64,000 bases of DNA from Lachancea thermotolerans CBS 6340 (GCF_000142805.1 NC_013077.1:372001-436000), one strand, 5' to 3'. Positions 1 to 12,587 are shown, counted from the stretch's first letter. Numbers and translations are program-made. Notes: generated by a model from the letters alone, not told the origin.

Positions 1-1240
1 TGTAAAACAGCTTAAGTTGGGCCCCGTGAGGTAATTGGTCGAAGTGGCGCTCTGTGGCAGGACCGAAGATCCTGACGGATATTAATGCAAGTTCTTGATC
101 AGAGCATAGCTTCGAAGTGACATATTCCATGGATGAAGATGACAAGTTAGAGAAGAAGCGTTCCATAACGAAGGCAACAGATGCTTTGACGGATGTTTCG
201 CCCAAAATAGAGAGATTCGTGTAGAGCTCGAGCGAGCCTTGTGCTGTGCTAACCTCAAGGCAGGCCCGGGAGCGCTGGACATGCAGCAATATTTTTTCAC
301 GTAGAAAGAAGGGAATCTTACTCTCATTTGAGTCGTTGCCCGAAGGATTTCGAGCTTTCGGGTATGCAGTAGTGTGTGGGTTGCTTGGAGCGACGTGACT
401 TTGAAACGCGATATTCAGCAAGTTCCCGTCGTTGCTGGAAAGAGCAAAGTCGGCCAAATTCGGAGTCACCTCATCGTTCCTAGATTGCACATGCAGAGCC
501 ACACGGTTTTGAACCATGTCTGCTATCACAGCCTTTATGACCTCGTCGTAGTTCTGGGTGTGAGCGGTAACAATAGAGGAGCCTGGGTTTTCACAATCCC
601 CTACTGGTTTATTACTACTGCTGAGAGGCTTAGGCTGTAGATGCGGCAGAGCATGTGGCACTGCACCCAGGGTAGATGCGTTTTTTGTTGGGCCAGAGCG
701 CTGGCCCGAATGCGAAAAAAGAGTCGGGAGCGTCTGATTATGCGAGATAAAGGAGGTTAATGAGGACTCAGGCGGGGACGAGGACGAGTTCGACCCAGAG
801 GTGTACCTATCAGCTCGCGCGAATTGGTCGCCGTCGCGATCGAAAAACAAATTGTCGGTACCACTGGACTCTCGAGTAGTGGTCATAACAGGAAATGGCT
901 CGAGAACTGACTCCTGGGCCTGAGGGTTTGAAGGCTTGGATTTGGAAGAACGTTTCCTGTTGCGTCGCACGGACTGAACTGCAGCTGTAACCAGCTTCTC
1001 AAACTCGCTAGATGAGCTGAGCGGGTATCCAAACTCAGTACGCAGTATGGTAGCTATCTGGCGGATGCTCTTGTCTTGCTCGCTGGCTTTGCGCTCCCCG
1101 AGTCCGAATTTCTCAATTAGCTCCAAACGGCGGCTGGAGAACTGTTTCCACCGCCGCTCATCCGTGAAGTTGAGTTGCTTCCGGATCTTGTGCGTTGTGC
1201 CTGAGCTGCTAGGCTTTTGAACTCGTGGAGGTTTTATCAT
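1..1240 (-). CDS. VHR1: Vhr1/Vhr2-family transcription factor, C-terminus cut by window edge
   Basis: About 413 codons are open from an ATG at 1240 down to base 1, with no stop in the window, so the C-terminus lies outside. Residues about 17-105 match the conserved N-terminal DNA-binding domain of yeast Vhr1/Vhr2 (motifs THKIRKQLNF, RRWKQFSSRRLELIEKFG, ASEQDKSIRQIATILRTEFG and a basic SVRRNRKRS end). A Ser/Pro-rich low-complexity region follows, then a more ordered segment near the edge (FFLREKILLHVQRSRACLEV). In S. cerevisiae VHR1 induces the biotin/vitamin H transporter genes VHT1 and BIO5 when biotin is low; VHR2 is its duplicate and lies beside ICL1, as here. This is probably the single pre-duplication gene, so function in biotin response is inferred from family. 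Confidence 0.88.
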   Translation of the reverse strand, partial: MIKPPRVQKPSSSGTTHKIRKQLNFTDERRWKQFSSRRLELIEKFGLGERKASEQDKSIRQIATILRTEFGYPLSSSSEFEKLVTAAVQSVRRNRKRSSKSKPSNPQAQESVLEPFPVMTTTRESSGTDNLFFDRDGDQFARADRYTSGSNSSSSPPESSLTSFISHNQTLPTLFSHSGQRSGPTKNASTLGAVPHALPHLQPKPLSSSNKPVGDCENPGSSIVTAHTQNYDEVIKAVIADMVQNRVALHVQSRNDEVTPNLADFALSSNDGNLLNIAFQSHVAPSNPHTTAYPKARNPSGNDSNESKIPFFLREKILLHVQRSRACLEVSTAQGSLELYTNLSILGETSVKASVAFVMERFFSNLSSSSMEYVTSKLCSDQELALISVRIFGPATERHFDQLPHGAQLKLFY

Positions 1241-2410
1241 AGTGGTGCTTTGTCAATATGACGCGCTTTTGGCCGCTGCCGTCTTTTTATCTTGGCGGAG
1301 CGCTGCGCGCTTTGCCCCTGGAAGCAGGAGAGTCCAGACCACAAGCTAAGCTCGGATTACGAGCTTCTCGTTCGGCTTGCGCGGCGAGCTGTTAAGGATC
1401 TACTAGAAGGACACCGGCCAGTATCTCTTCCCTTTGTTCGGCGGCGAGTTGCAGCCTTGAACGAATAAATATCCAGTTAGCGTTGGCCTGCACAAGCGCA
1501 AGGTCTCAGCAAAACTTCAAATGGTGCCGTGGATGTAGTCTTCTATAAGTCCAGCTCACAGAGCGATCTAAACCCAATATTGTAGCGGGAGAGCTTTATC
1601 TAGTAGGTTGAAAGTAAGTTGATTTGACTTTTCTGGAGTGTGTTTTTCAGCATGACTCAGGATGATTCAAGCCGTTCAAGATATTCTGGGATTGACATAA
1701 AAGTTAAAGATGAACAATCGGTGATAAAGAAGGTCTTATAGCCGCAGTTCTGAGCGCCGAGCTCGATGGTGCCTTGTAGGCTCTCTATACGTTTTTTATG
1801 AACTGATATGCCTTACTGAGCTACAGCGGCTTGAGAAGTTTTATGTTCGCTGGAAACGTGATTCCCGTGGCCGCGTGGATCAGTGTAGCCTGCGGGCGGA
1901 GATATATGCTTGAGGGCAGTGGAGATTGGCTTGCGGGGCTTGTTTTCCATTCCTGGGGTGCTTGCGGACTGTTGAGGATGTGGGGTACTCGAAAAATGGC
2001 AGCTAATTATTCTATGATTTTGGGCTTGAAGGAAAGGAGTAGAGCGAAGAAGCAGATTAAAAATCAAGGGAGCACACACAGTATCTCAATTCAACCCGGG
2101 AACTGGTTATGTTCGAGATGAGCTATTGCACATTGGACTTTGCGGTTCTTAAATTTTTGCAGACAAAAGTCGTTACTCAGGAGAAAGCGGGTCCATGCAG
2201 TCCAATGGCAAGCAAGTGTATTATTATCCACTCGAAGCTGTGTCCAAGATAAACCTTGTGTCCCTGCTGGAGCTTTCTGTAGTCGCGTTGGGCAACACCT
2301 GAGCTCAGCGACTTATCACTTTGTCCCTCGATGTCGCTGGCGACAGCTGCTCTAAGTTAGAAACGGAATATTATTCATAGATTTGTACATAAAGCCTAAT
2401 CAGCTCGAGA
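1241..2410. other. Long upstream region of the VHR gene
   Basis: Nearly 1.2 kb separates the VHR start from the 3' end of ICL1, which is transcribed the same way. The reading frames here (for example 1831-2121 plus and 1813-2079 minus) are short, overlap each other and look like no protein I know, so I treat them as chance. A perfect Gcn4-type TGACTCA lies at 1653-1659, followed by a near match (TGATTCA) a few bases later. I see no tRNA, repeat or other RNA gene. Confidence 0.5.
1653..1659. promoter_or_regulatory. Candidate Gcn4 site (TGACTCA) upstream of VHR
   Basis: Exact match to the Gcn4/AP-1 core TGASTCA, about 410 bp upstream of the VHR ATG. A 7-mer of this kind occurs by chance every few kilobases, so a link to amino-acid control is only possible. 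Confidence 0.3.
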
Positions 2411-4081
2411 CTACACGCCGTTCTCGTGGAATTGGTCTTCTGTGACTCCCAGGCCCATTGCGGCTGTAGCGCTGGTTCCTCCATGGGCAAGTTTCAGCAA
2501 GCTGTCGATGTATTCGGCGCCTGACCATTTTTGGTGCTTCAAGATGTCGACGCCTTGGTCGATCTCTTTCTGCTGTACTGTCTCGGCGTAGGATTGCATT
2601 CCACGCTCAGCAAAGTCCTTAGAGAAGGCGTTGACAGCCAGAGCACTTGTGTGAAGCCCCGCGAGCGTGATGAACTGCCAGATGTAACCTAGGTCTCCTA
2701 GGCGGTCGATAAATGTGCGCAGCTGTTTCGCGTCCATAGTCTTGGTCCAGTTGAACGATGGAGAAAGGTTGTAGGCCAGCCATTGGTCGGGGAATTTGGC
2801 CTTGACGCCTTCCGCAAACGCCTTAGCCTGCTCGTAATCTGGGGAGTTACATTCCATCCACACCAAGTCCGCATATGGGGCAAACGCTCTAGCCCGCATG
2901 ATACTGCTTTGCGTTCCACCTCTGTAGCGGTATAAACCTTCTCTCGCGCGAGGAAGGTCCCAGTCGAAGTGAAGGGGCTTGCCCAGCAACTTCTTGGCAA
3001 CCGCTTGCATCTCGCGGAGAGAGAAGCCCGCCAATGGACCCACGGTCTCGTTGAACTCTTTTATTATTTGCTCCTGGTTTGAAGTCTCGTGCTTGCGAAC
3101 CTCGTCTGCGAACGCTTCGTGGAACAGCTTAAGCCCGGCTTTCGCGCACCAGCGCTCTTCAGTAGCAACCAAATCTGCGGCAGAAACTCCCTTCATAATC
3201 GCGGCCTCCAAGGTTTCAGCAAGCGAAACCTCAACGTCTGGGTTCGTAGCACCCACAATGAAGTAGTGGTCGCGGGGGTCAATGGTCGAACTTAGCAATG
3301 TCGCCTCTTCAGAGTCGGTGCGTGCAACCAATACGAGGTCCGAGTGCATGATATCCGCGCACATACGGATGGTCACCAAGCGGCTGATATGCTCCTGCAC
3401 TGGGATCACGCAGCGGCCCGCCATGTGACCGCACTTCTTGTTGGTGGAGGTCTGGTCCTCCATGTGGATCCCCGCGGCTCCCTTTTCGATGAACATTTTG
3501 GTGAGTTTGAAAACGGCAGTCACACCGCCGTGGCCGGCGTCGGCGTCGGCGACAATGGGTCTCAAATAGTCGGTGGCAGGGCCTAGCTTGTCAAGTTCGG
3601 CCTGCGACTTGCAGCGCGACCGGTCCTCCCACTGCTTACGGTCGTGGAACAGTTGCGCTTTGAACAGGTGGTCCACCTTGTTGGGAACGGTGTCCATGGG
3701 GTAGTCGGCGAGATCCGGCCCGGGCTCGTTGCTGGTCGACGCTGTGGACGAGCACTGCCAGCCGGAGACGTAGACGGTGTCGAGGTACTTGGCCATCTGG
3801 GTCACGTGGACGGGGTCCAGCGCGCCAAACGTCCTAGCCACGGTCCTGTTTTCGTGGTGCTCCTCGAGTAGCTTGTACAATTTCTGGGCCATTGTTGAGG
3901 AGGCGTGGGGAGCCATGGGCATGGTCCCACGCCTCGCGGCGATTTCCCTGGCGGAGTAGATGCGCTTCGTGTGCTTCCAGCGCGGCTGGGACCACCATTT
4001 CTCGATTTCCGCGGTTTGCTGCTCCAGCTGACGCTGGAGCGACTCGAACGAGTCAAGATTCTGCGTTGTAGGTACTGTCAT
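2411..4081 (-). CDS. ICL1: Isocitrate lyase
   Basis: The 556-residue protein splits isocitrate into glyoxylate and succinate, the first committed step of the glyoxylate cycle, needed for growth on acetate or ethanol. It carries the isocitrate lyase signature KKCGHMAGR with the catalytic cysteine (residues about 215-223), the metal-binding ADADAGHGG stretch upstream of it, and family blocks such as HMEDQ and YNLSPSFNW. The length equals that of S. cerevisiae Icl1 (557) and it starts at the first ATG. Its neighbours (a VHR gene on one side; tRNA-Ser and RGI1 on the other) match the S. cerevisiae YER064C-YER067W order. It is probably glucose-repressed through Cat8/Sip4 sites in the 500 bp upstream. 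Confidence 0.97.
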   Translation of the reverse strand: MTVPTTQNLDSFESLQRQLEQQTAEIEKWWSQPRWKHTKRIYSAREIAARRGTMPMAPHASSTMAQKLYKLLEEHHENRTVARTFGALDPVHVTQMAKYLDTVYVSGWQCSSTASTSNEPGPDLADYPMDTVPNKVDHLFKAQLFHDRKQWEDRSRCKSQAELDKLGPATDYLRPIVADADAGHGGVTAVFKLTKMFIEKGAAGIHMEDQTSTNKKCGHMAGRCVIPVQEHISRLVTIRMCADIMHSDLVLVARTDSEEATLLSSTIDPRDHYFIVGATNPDVEVSLAETLEAAIMKGVSAADLVATEERWCAKAGLKLFHEAFADEVRKHETSNQEQIIKEFNETVGPLAGFSLREMQAVAKKLLGKPLHFDWDLPRAREGLYRYRGGTQSSIMRARAFAPYADLVWMECNSPDYEQAKAFAEGVKAKFPDQWLAYNLSPSFNWTKTMDAKQLRTFIDRLGDLGYIWQFITLAGLHTSALAVNAFSKDFAERGMQSYAETVQQKEIDQGVDILKHQKWSGAEYIDSLLKLAHGGTSATAAMGLGVTEDQFHENGV

Positions 4082-4526
4082 TTCACGGAAGCCTCGCGCC
4101 GTTTTTCAGCTGAAAAAGGCTTTGTTTTGTAGAAGCACAAACGCTCAAAAGTCAGATTCGAAGCCTGCTGTAGATGCGCGGGGGGCGACTGGGAGTTTCG
4201 GGCTTCTGCTGGGCTGAATATTCCAAAGAAAGCTAAGTCAAGAGCTCAGGTTTCTGGCACAATCAGTTACTGCTTTCAGAAGACTGGAAACGACAAATCC
4301 TCCATCTTGGCCGCCCTGGTAGGGCTATAAGTACTCTTGCTCAGCCGTTTTCAGCAGATGATTCTAACTCCGTCGCCGCCGGGCTGAAGGACCTCTCAAG
4401 GCCCAGCCTGCCTCATTGGTAGCGTCTTGATGTTCTCCGAGCTCCCGTGACGCGCCAGCTCCGGATCAAATGCCAGACATCGTGATCCTGTCAGAATTTC
4501 GTCCTGGGCGAAAGGACGAGATGCTC

Positions 4527-4538
4527 CGGACCAAAGCA
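4527..4538 (-). promoter_or_regulatory. Candidate carbon-source-responsive element (CSRE) upstream of ICL1
   Basis: Read on the minus strand this is TGCTTTGGTCCG, matching 11 of 12 positions of the loose CSRE form YCCNYTNRKCCG as I remember it. Weaker CCG-ending candidates lie nearer the gene, around 4375-4390 and 4462-4473. CSREs bind Cat8 and Sip4 and switch on gluconeogenic genes such as ICL1. The site is about 450 bp upstream of the ATG, so this is a plausible candidate only. Confidence 0.3.
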
Positions 4539-4559
4539 GAAGTCTTCATAGGGCAAAAC

Positions 4560-4576
4560 AAAAAAAAATCAAAAAA
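4560..4576 (-). terminator. RNA polymerase III terminator of tRNA-Ser
   Basis: On the minus strand, runs of six and then nine T residues start four bases past the tRNA 3' end. Such T-tracts are the standard Pol III stop signal. Confidence 0.8.
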
Positions 4577-4579
4577 TAA

Positions 4580-4661
4580 CGACACCAGCAGGATTTGAAC
4601 CAGCGCGGGCAGAGCCCAACAGATTTCAAGTCTGTCGCCTTAACCACTCGGCCATAGTGCC
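4580..4661 (-). tRNA. tS(UGA): tRNA-Ser (anticodon UGA)
   Basis: An 82-nt type II tRNA without an intron. The acceptor arms (GGCACTA and TGGTGTC) pair over seven bases with G-U pairs, followed by discriminator G. The A box (TGGCCGAGTGG) and B box (GGTTCAAATCC) are present. The anticodon loop reads ACTTGAAAT, giving UGA, and the long variable arm expected of tRNA-Ser follows. S. cerevisiae has a tRNA-Ser(UGA) gene in the same neighbourhood near ICL1 and RGI1, which supports conserved position. Confidence 0.96.
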
Positions 4662-4774
4662 TCGATATGCCGTAGGTAGCGTTTTGGTGCTATATATTGC
4701 AAAACCCCATTTGATCCCTTCCAATCGTTTCCGTGCACCTGTTGGAGACTGCTAAAAATGTGGGGAGACCGACA

Positions 4775-4827
4775 AGGGGTTACGCTATAGACACCCCGGT
4801 CAGGGGCCAGGCGTCGTATATAAGGGG
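4775..4827 (+). promoter_or_regulatory. STRE cluster and TATA box of RGI1
   Basis: Three AGGGG stress-response elements lie at 4775-4779, 4802-4806 and 4823-4827, with a TATATAA box at 4817-4823, about 145-195 bp before the RGI1 ATG. AGGGG binds Msn2/Msn4, and a TATA box is typical of stress-induced yeast genes. This fits a gene induced in respiratory growth and stress; binding itself is inferred. Confidence 0.5.
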
Positions 4828-4969
4828 CCTTCAGAGCCGTTACAAGGCTTGTTCGCAGCGCTTTCTTCCGCACGACAAGCACCAGCTTTCACATTTTTCT
4901 ATAGCGCGTCAGCTACCGCTCATATTAGTATTTAGCAGCTCAACGTTTATTGTATAACACACACCCGCA

Positions 4970-5461
4970 ATGACCAAGAAGGACAAAAAGCCAAAGATCT
5001 CGACTATAGTGACCAAGGAGGGCGACACGGTCAAGGTTTTCGAGGACCTTGACACGTTTGAGACGTTCATCAAGAACGAGACGGAGGACGAGGAATTCGA
5101 TCACGTGAACTGCCACCTGAAGTACTACCCGCCATTCGTACTGCACGAGTCGCACGAGGACCCTGAGAAGATCAAGGAGACGGTCAACTCACACAACCGA
5201 AAGTTCGTGCGCCACCTGCACCAGCACGTGGAGAAGCACCTGCTCAAGGACATCCGCGAGAGGCTGCAGTTGCCCCAGCTCAAGTTTAACGACAAGTCCA
5301 AGGAGGAGACGCCAGACCACATCGTATGGCGCTACAACCAGCGCGCCAACTTCCACGAGCGCGACTTTGACATCCACGTCACGGTCGAGTGCCACCACGA
5401 CAGTGCCCTCGTGGACGTGGACTACCTGACCGTTCCGGTGCCAGCGGTCGCCGCGGCATGA
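4970..5461 (+). CDS. RGI1: Respiratory growth induced protein Rgi1
   Basis: A 163-residue protein close in length and sequence to S. cerevisiae Rgi1 (161). It starts with a lysine-rich MTKKDKKPK segment and carries the family core EFDHVNCHLKYYPPFVLHE and HNRKFVRHLHQHVEKHLLKD (residues about 45-90). Rgi1/Rgi2 are small proteins involved in energy metabolism under respiratory conditions; their biochemical activity is unknown. It is transcribed away from tRNA-Ser behind a STRE/TATA promoter. The coding sequence is GC-rich at third positions, suggesting high expression. Confidence 0.95.
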   Translation: MTKKDKKPKISTIVTKEGDTVKVFEDLDTFETFIKNETEDEEFDHVNCHLKYYPPFVLHESHEDPEKIKETVNSHNRKFVRHLHQHVEKHLLKDIRERLQLPQLKFNDKSKEETPDHIVWRYNQRANFHERDFDIHVTVECHHDSALVDVDYLTVPVPAVAAA

Positions 5462-6015
5462 AACCGTGGATGCCGAACGCTCAAAGATATTTACTGTTTA
5501 CGACTGTATATGAATTTACGAATATTGAATGCCAGTTTCACAAGAGCGGCGGGCCGTACAGCGAAGCACTTCTGCTTGCACTACAGAGTAGCTTTTCTTG
5601 GTTTTTGTATGTTTTTGTCAGGAAGTTTGATATTGGCCATTGTTTTCGTAGGTGTGTAGATGTGGTCCAGCTTTACAAGTACTACCCGCAAACATAGAAC
5701 TAGCTAATGCAAACATAGCTTTCGGGGGCCCGCGCTCTTGGATTCTTAGACCAAGGCATACCCTGGCAAGCAATTGCTAGTCAACGAGAACGCACCCGCT
5801 CGTGCTAGGGACTTCGGCTGGGCCAGACGCGACGCCGGCGTCGCAGCACTTAACCACGTGACCAGATAAGGACATATCACCAACAACGGAGACTGAAAAA
5901 CAAAATTAAGCGCACACCGAGAAGGCCAACTCTTCGACTGTGGTCCACAGCAGTCTCTGCTCAAAACAGAACCAAACACAGCAGTCGAATAGAGAACCGA
6001 CAACCGACAGCAGCC
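5462..6015. other. RGI1-MOT2 intergenic region
   Basis: A 554-bp gap holding the RGI1 3' UTR and the MOT2 promoter. A CACGTGAC E-box (Cbf1-type) lies at 5855-5862, about 155 bp before MOT2. The long minus-strand frame reaching into it is antisense to MOT2 and is not a gene. Confidence 0.5.
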
Positions 6016-7851
6016 ATGAATAAGACAACCACCGCGGCGAACATGCACGCCATCCAAAACGCGCTCGCCAACTACGATACCTCCTTTCTTTCGGACGACG
6101 AAGAAGACTATTGCCCACTGTGTATCGAAACACTCGATATCACCGATAAAAACTTCAAACCGTGCCCCTGCGGCTACCAAATATGTCAGTTCTGCTACAA
6201 CAATATCCGCCAGAACCCAGAGCTGAATGGGCGCTGCCCCGCGTGTCGCCGCAAATACGACGACGAGAGCGTCGAGTACATCGTGCTCACGCCCGAGGAG
6301 ATGAAGCTCGAGCAAGCCAAACAGGTAAGGAAAGAAAAGGAGCGCAAGCTGCGCGACAAGGAGCGCAAGGAGAACGAGTTCGCGAACCGCAAGCATCTGG
6401 CAGGCATGCGTGTTATCCAGAAGAACCTAGTATATGTAGTGGGTCTGAATCCACCTGTCCCCTACGAAGACGTTGCGGCGCTGCTGAAGTCCGACAGGTA
6501 CTTCGGTCAGTATGGAAAAATCAACAAGATTGTGGTTAACAAGAAGACTGCGCACAACGACCACCACAGCGGCCCTGCCTCTGGGAGCCACGGCCACCAC
6601 ACAGGGTACGGCATCTACGTCACCTTCGCCAAAAAGGACGACGCCGCCCGGTGCATCGCAGCAGTAGACGGCACGTACCTAGACGGGCGAATTGTGAAAG
6701 CTGCGTACGGTACCACCAAGTACTGTTCGTCGTACCTCAGGGGCCAGAGCTGCCCCAACCCCAATTGCATGTTCTTGCACGAGCCGGGAGAGGAGGCCGA
6801 CTCCTTCAACAGGCGTGAGCTCACCAACAAGCAGCACGATCACTCAGCTTTCAAACAACTGGGCGGCAGCAGTTCCAGCCTGCCGTCCAACAAGGCTGCC
6901 GCCAGTGCTATTGTACCTCCATCAGCGTCTCCTGCTCCCTCGCCTCTGCCAATCAAGACGCATTTGAACAGCAGTCACAACCAGGAAGAGATCTCGTCGT
7001 CATCATCAACCTCGGCCGCGCACACGCCTGTGTTGACGCCGGCTCTCGTGCCAAGCGGGTCCAATCCGTGGGGTGTCAACTCAGCGGCAGCTCCGTCCTT
7101 CTCTTCCGCTGCCGCCAAAACAACTACCTCATCCGCGTTCCCTACTCTCGGCGAAGCCACTCTTGCTCAGTCGATGGCCGCATTGTCAACCAAAGACTCG
7201 GGTGCTGGTACCGCCCACAGCAGCACAAAGAGCAACAAAAAGAACCTTGAGAAGAAATACATTGATCCCTACGATCCCTTGTCGAGCGCTGTCAGGTTCA
7301 TTGATGATACTATCAAGTTTTTGTCGGAGTACAGAAATTGTCACTTCAAACTGAGATCCAATGTCATCGACGAGGAAACCTACAAATCGTATCCATCTCT
7401 TTTCTCTTTTGAAAACGTTCCGGTATCCAAGACCTCTGACAACACTCTGAGCAGAAAGCTGGTTGACATGCTTGCTATCAAGCCTGTCGACCATTCTGCC
7501 TCAGTGCTGCCCTACTTGCAAGCCACACCACAGGCCGACCCACTTGTCCTACACCAGCTACAACAACAGCAACAACAGCAGCAACTTTTGCTTGCTAAAC
7601 AACAGCAGCAGTTGCAGCAACAGGTTCAGACTCACCAACAAACACAGCAGCCCACCCCACCTGGCATGACCCCACAGCTCCTCCATGCCCAGCTTCAACA
7701 ACAGAGAGCAGTTAACACTCCACCACCCCCTGGCATATTCTCCCCTTCCAACCCTCCCACTAGCGCGAACCAAGTCCCAGTGACTGGCAGCAATTCATCA
7801 GATCTGCTAAACCAACTAATTAACGGGAAGAGAATCTCCACCAGCAGTTAA
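6016..7851 (+). CDS. MOT2: Not4/Mot2, RING E3 ligase subunit of the CCR4-NOT complex
   Basis: A 611-residue protein. Residues 33-77 form the Not4-type C4C4 RING (CPLCIETLD, PCPCGYQICQFC, CPACRRKY). A basic charged linker follows, then an RRM from about 137 (NLVYVVGL) and a CCCH zinc finger at about 238-255 (C-x8-C-x5-C-x3-H). The C-terminal half is low-complexity Ser/Ala/Pro with a glutamine-rich tract encoded around 7555-7640. In yeast Not4 ubiquitinates ribosomal and other proteins and works in CCR4-NOT in mRNA decay and co-translational quality control. The length is near S. cerevisiae Mot2 (587). It lies between RGI1 and SNP1, where the two parental S. cerevisiae regions join. Confidence 0.96.
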   Translation: MNKTTTAANMHAIQNALANYDTSFLSDDEEDYCPLCIETLDITDKNFKPCPCGYQICQFCYNNIRQNPELNGRCPACRRKYDDESVEYIVLTPEEMKLEQAKQVRKEKERKLRDKERKENEFANRKHLAGMRVIQKNLVYVVGLNPPVPYEDVAALLKSDRYFGQYGKINKIVVNKKTAHNDHHSGPASGSHGHHTGYGIYVTFAKKDDAARCIAAVDGTYLDGRIVKAAYGTTKYCSSYLRGQSCPNPNCMFLHEPGEEADSFNRRELTNKQHDHSAFKQLGGSSSSLPSNKAAASAIVPPSASPAPSPLPIKTHLNSSHNQEEISSSSSTSAAHTPVLTPALVPSGSNPWGVNSAAAPSFSSAAAKTTTSSAFPTLGEATLAQSMAALSTKDSGAGTAHSSTKSNKKNLEKKYIDPYDPLSSAVRFIDDTIKFLSEYRNCHFKLRSNVIDEETYKSYPSLFSFENVPVSKTSDNTLSRKLVDMLAIKPVDHSASVLPYLQATPQADPLVLHQLQQQQQQQQLLLAKQQQQLQQQVQTHQQTQQPTPPGMTPQLLHAQLQQQRAVNTPPPPGIFSPSNPPTSANQVPVTGSNSSDLLNQLINGKRISTSS

Positions 7852-8151
7852 ACCCACGCAATAATCAACACACTCTCTCAACCACATGCATATACACATG
7901 TATATACGCGAAATAAAGCATTAGCGGCACGTCTCCACGTCCACTTGTTCATACCTTAAATGTATCACGACTTCAATAGTTATTTTTCTGTTAATAGAGA
8001 CTTCAGAAAAACGCCGAGAACACACTTTAGTTAACTTGGAAGCCAAAATCTGAAGAACAGCAAGGGAAACAGACCTGCCACATAGGCCGCAACTGCAACA
8101 ATTCCAAGACATTCAGAGTGCTCTATAACTTGAGTGATCCCACTGTTCATC

Positions 8152-8988
8152 ATGATAAAGTTCCCGCAAAACGTCTCCAAGCTGTTTCGCCCGGGGCCGC
8201 CATTGCAGTATAAAAAGCCTGTGGACTACCCAGTTGAAGAGAGAAAGACGGCGAACAAAATCCAAAGCTTATCTGGATATCTCGGCGCACTTGATACATA
8301 TCGCTCAGAGCATCCAGAGGGTTCCGAGAACGGTCACTTAGACGCTTACAATGCTGCAGAGAATGCGCGGCAAGTGGAGGCAAAAGCACTTAACGCTAAA
8401 CTTGCAATTTGGAACCCAGACGAAGATCCGAATATCGCTGATAGTGACCCTTACAGGACAATTTTTGTAGGGAGACTGCCGTTTGCTGTCACAGAGGTCG
8501 AGCTTCAAAAGGAGTTCGTTCGGTTCGGAGAGATTGAAAAAGTGAGAGTTGTCAGAGACAAGACCTCCAACAAGAGCCGCGGCTACGGCTTTATCATGTT
8601 TAAAGACGAGATTTCGGCAAGGTCAGCCTGCCGCGAGATTGGTGTACACCGCGGAGTCCAGATTGGAGGCCGGCCAGTAATCGTCGATATAGAGCGTGGC
8701 AGGACTGTCAAATACTTCACGCCGCGGAGGCTGGGGGGCGGCCTCGGCGGTCGCGGATACATGAAGAGAGATAAACTAGCCAAACTGGCAAGCGCTGTTG
8801 CGAAAGACGAGCCTAAGACAACGCCACGGGGCCCTCCACCATCAAGTTTCCCGTCTGGTCCAAGAAGCCGGTTCAATGCTTACAGCGGCGCCCCTGCAAG
8901 AGCAGCACCTCCTCCAGAAAGGGCACCCGCCTATCGTTCCAGGCAAAACCGTACAAGCAGATTCCAAGGATTTAGACCCGACTACTAG
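8152..8988 (+). CDS. SNP1: U1 snRNP 70K protein Snp1
   Basis: A 278-residue protein from the first ATG (8152); an open frame extends a few codons upstream but only with GTG. The N-terminus has the U1-70K motif LFRPGPPLQYKKPVDYP, which in the family contacts U1 snRNP. An RRM follows at about 105-185 (RTIFVGRLPF as RNP2, SRGYGFIMF as RNP1), then the family hallmark ERGRTVKYFTPRRLGGGLGGRG and an Arg/Ser/Pro-rich tail. It binds stem-loop I of U1 snRNA and helps recognise 5' splice sites. It corresponds to YIL061C, the first chromosome IX-type gene in this merged order. Confidence 0.95.
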   Translation: MIKFPQNVSKLFRPGPPLQYKKPVDYPVEERKTANKIQSLSGYLGALDTYRSEHPEGSENGHLDAYNAAENARQVEAKALNAKLAIWNPDEDPNIADSDPYRTIFVGRLPFAVTEVELQKEFVRFGEIEKVRVVRDKTSNKSRGYGFIMFKDEISARSACREIGVHRGVQIGGRPVIVDIERGRTVKYFTPRRLGGGLGGRGYMKRDKLAKLASAVAKDEPKTTPRGPPPSSFPSGPRSRFNAYSGAPARAAPPPERAPAYRSRQNRTSRFQGFRPDY

Positions 8989-9145
8989 GCATTACTTCAG
9001 CAGCGTAAGGCGAGGAGCAGATCACGTGATGATATGGAGTGTGTTATCACATACACAGTTTCCATTATCGCTGCACTCTTAAATGAAAGCAGGCAGTTTC
9101 CCATGGAAAAAAACCAAGATTTCGGAAAATGGCAGGGCGTCACGT

Positions 9146-9152
9146 TGAGTCA
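9146..9152. promoter_or_regulatory. Gcn4 site upstream of ARG5,6
   Basis: Exact TGAGTCA about 115 bp before the ARG5,6 ATG, the usual position for general amino-acid control of arginine genes. A TCACGTGA E-box lies further up at 9022-9029. Confidence 0.6.
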
Positions 9153-9215
9153 TGAGTTAGGCCAAAATATAAAGAGCTGTGTACCTCCTGGGATAGAGTT
9201 AGACAGTCGGTTTAA

Positions 9216-11840
<2,625 letters not shown>

Positions 11841-12125
11841 TTTTATTTTGCTTGGATTTTGGTCTATGTACAGATTTTATAGTTAGTTCTGGGAAGACAA
11901 AGCGCAGCGGGCTTGGCTTCGGACCTGGCAATTTAATATCTCAGCGCTACTCTCATGGGGTCGAAGCCTACCCCACATGATTTAAACACTAAGAAAGCTC
12001 TTGATTTCAGTATCTGAAGTTCACATCCTGTGTTACGAAAAGGTGCCGAAATCTCATGAAAGGGGTCTTGAGAACCAACTTTCGACAAAGAAGCACGTTT
12101 CCAAAAGCGCGATCTGTGTGGCAGA

Positions 12126-12587
12126 ATGGAAGACTGGAGAAGAATTGATATCGACGCGTTCGACCCAGACAGTGGCAGACTGACTGCTGAAGACTTGAAG
12201 CCTCCATATGCCAGCTCTGTGAGCTTGCAAGAGCTAGAACCCAAAATTTCACAACTCCGTTCAGCGGCGACCAGCGGCGACTTTCTAAACGCCCTGCAAA
12301 TCTTAACAACTGATCCTCCATACAGCGCGGATGAGACGACGAAAAACCAGTATTTCCATGCTGTGCTCGGCGTGTTAACTCAAGTTCGTCAGGCTGATAT
12401 CACCAACCTGGTGAAGCAGCTTTCGCCTAAGCAAACTGACGTACTAGTAAAGTATTTGTACAAAGGTATGAGCGTCCCAGAGGGCCAGAAGCAAGGTGGT
12501 ATGCTTCTCTCGTGGTTTGAAAAGGTCACGCAGTTGTCGGGCGTCGGCCCCGTTGTGCGCTACTTGTCGGATAGAAACACCGTTTGA
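12126..12587 (+). CDS. ARC15: Arp2/3 complex subunit Arc15 (ARPC5)
   Basis: A 153-residue protein, one shorter than S. cerevisiae Arc15. It starts with the family's MEDWRRIDIDAFDPDSGRLT segment and continues as the all-helical ARPC5 fold (motifs LSPKQTDVLVKYLYKGM and LLSWFEKVTQLSGVGPVVRY). It is a subunit of the Arp2/3 complex that nucleates branched actin at endocytic patches. It lies in YIL062C order, between ARG5,6 and YRB2, on the same strand as both. Confidence 0.95.
   Translation: MEDWRRIDIDAFDPDSGRLTAEDLKPPYASSVSLQELEPKISQLRSAATSGDFLNALQILTTDPPYSADETTKNQYFHAVLGVLTQVRQADITNLVKQLSPKQTDVLVKYLYKGMSVPEGQKQGGMLLSWFEKVTQLSGVGPVVRYLSDRNTV

Larger units (their letters stand above)
4082..4579. 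other. Intergenic region, ICL1 promoter
   Basis: About 500 bp between the ICL1 start and the 3' end of tRNA-Ser. It is unremarkable apart from the CSRE candidates and the A-tracts next to the tRNA that act as its terminator. No reading frame in it resembles a gene. Confidence 0.5.

Noticed and set aside
1813-2121. Overlapping plus and minus frames of 88-96 codons upstream of VHR
   Set aside because: They occupy the same bases on opposite strands, and neither resembles a known protein.
4662-4969. Possible Ty element remnant upstream of tRNA-Ser, a usual insertion zone
   Set aside because: No long terminal repeat ends or related sequence were recognised; the interval is explained as the RGI1 promoter.
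5746-6396. 216-codon minus-strand frame over the MOT2 start
   Set aside because: Antisense to the conserved RING domain of MOT2.
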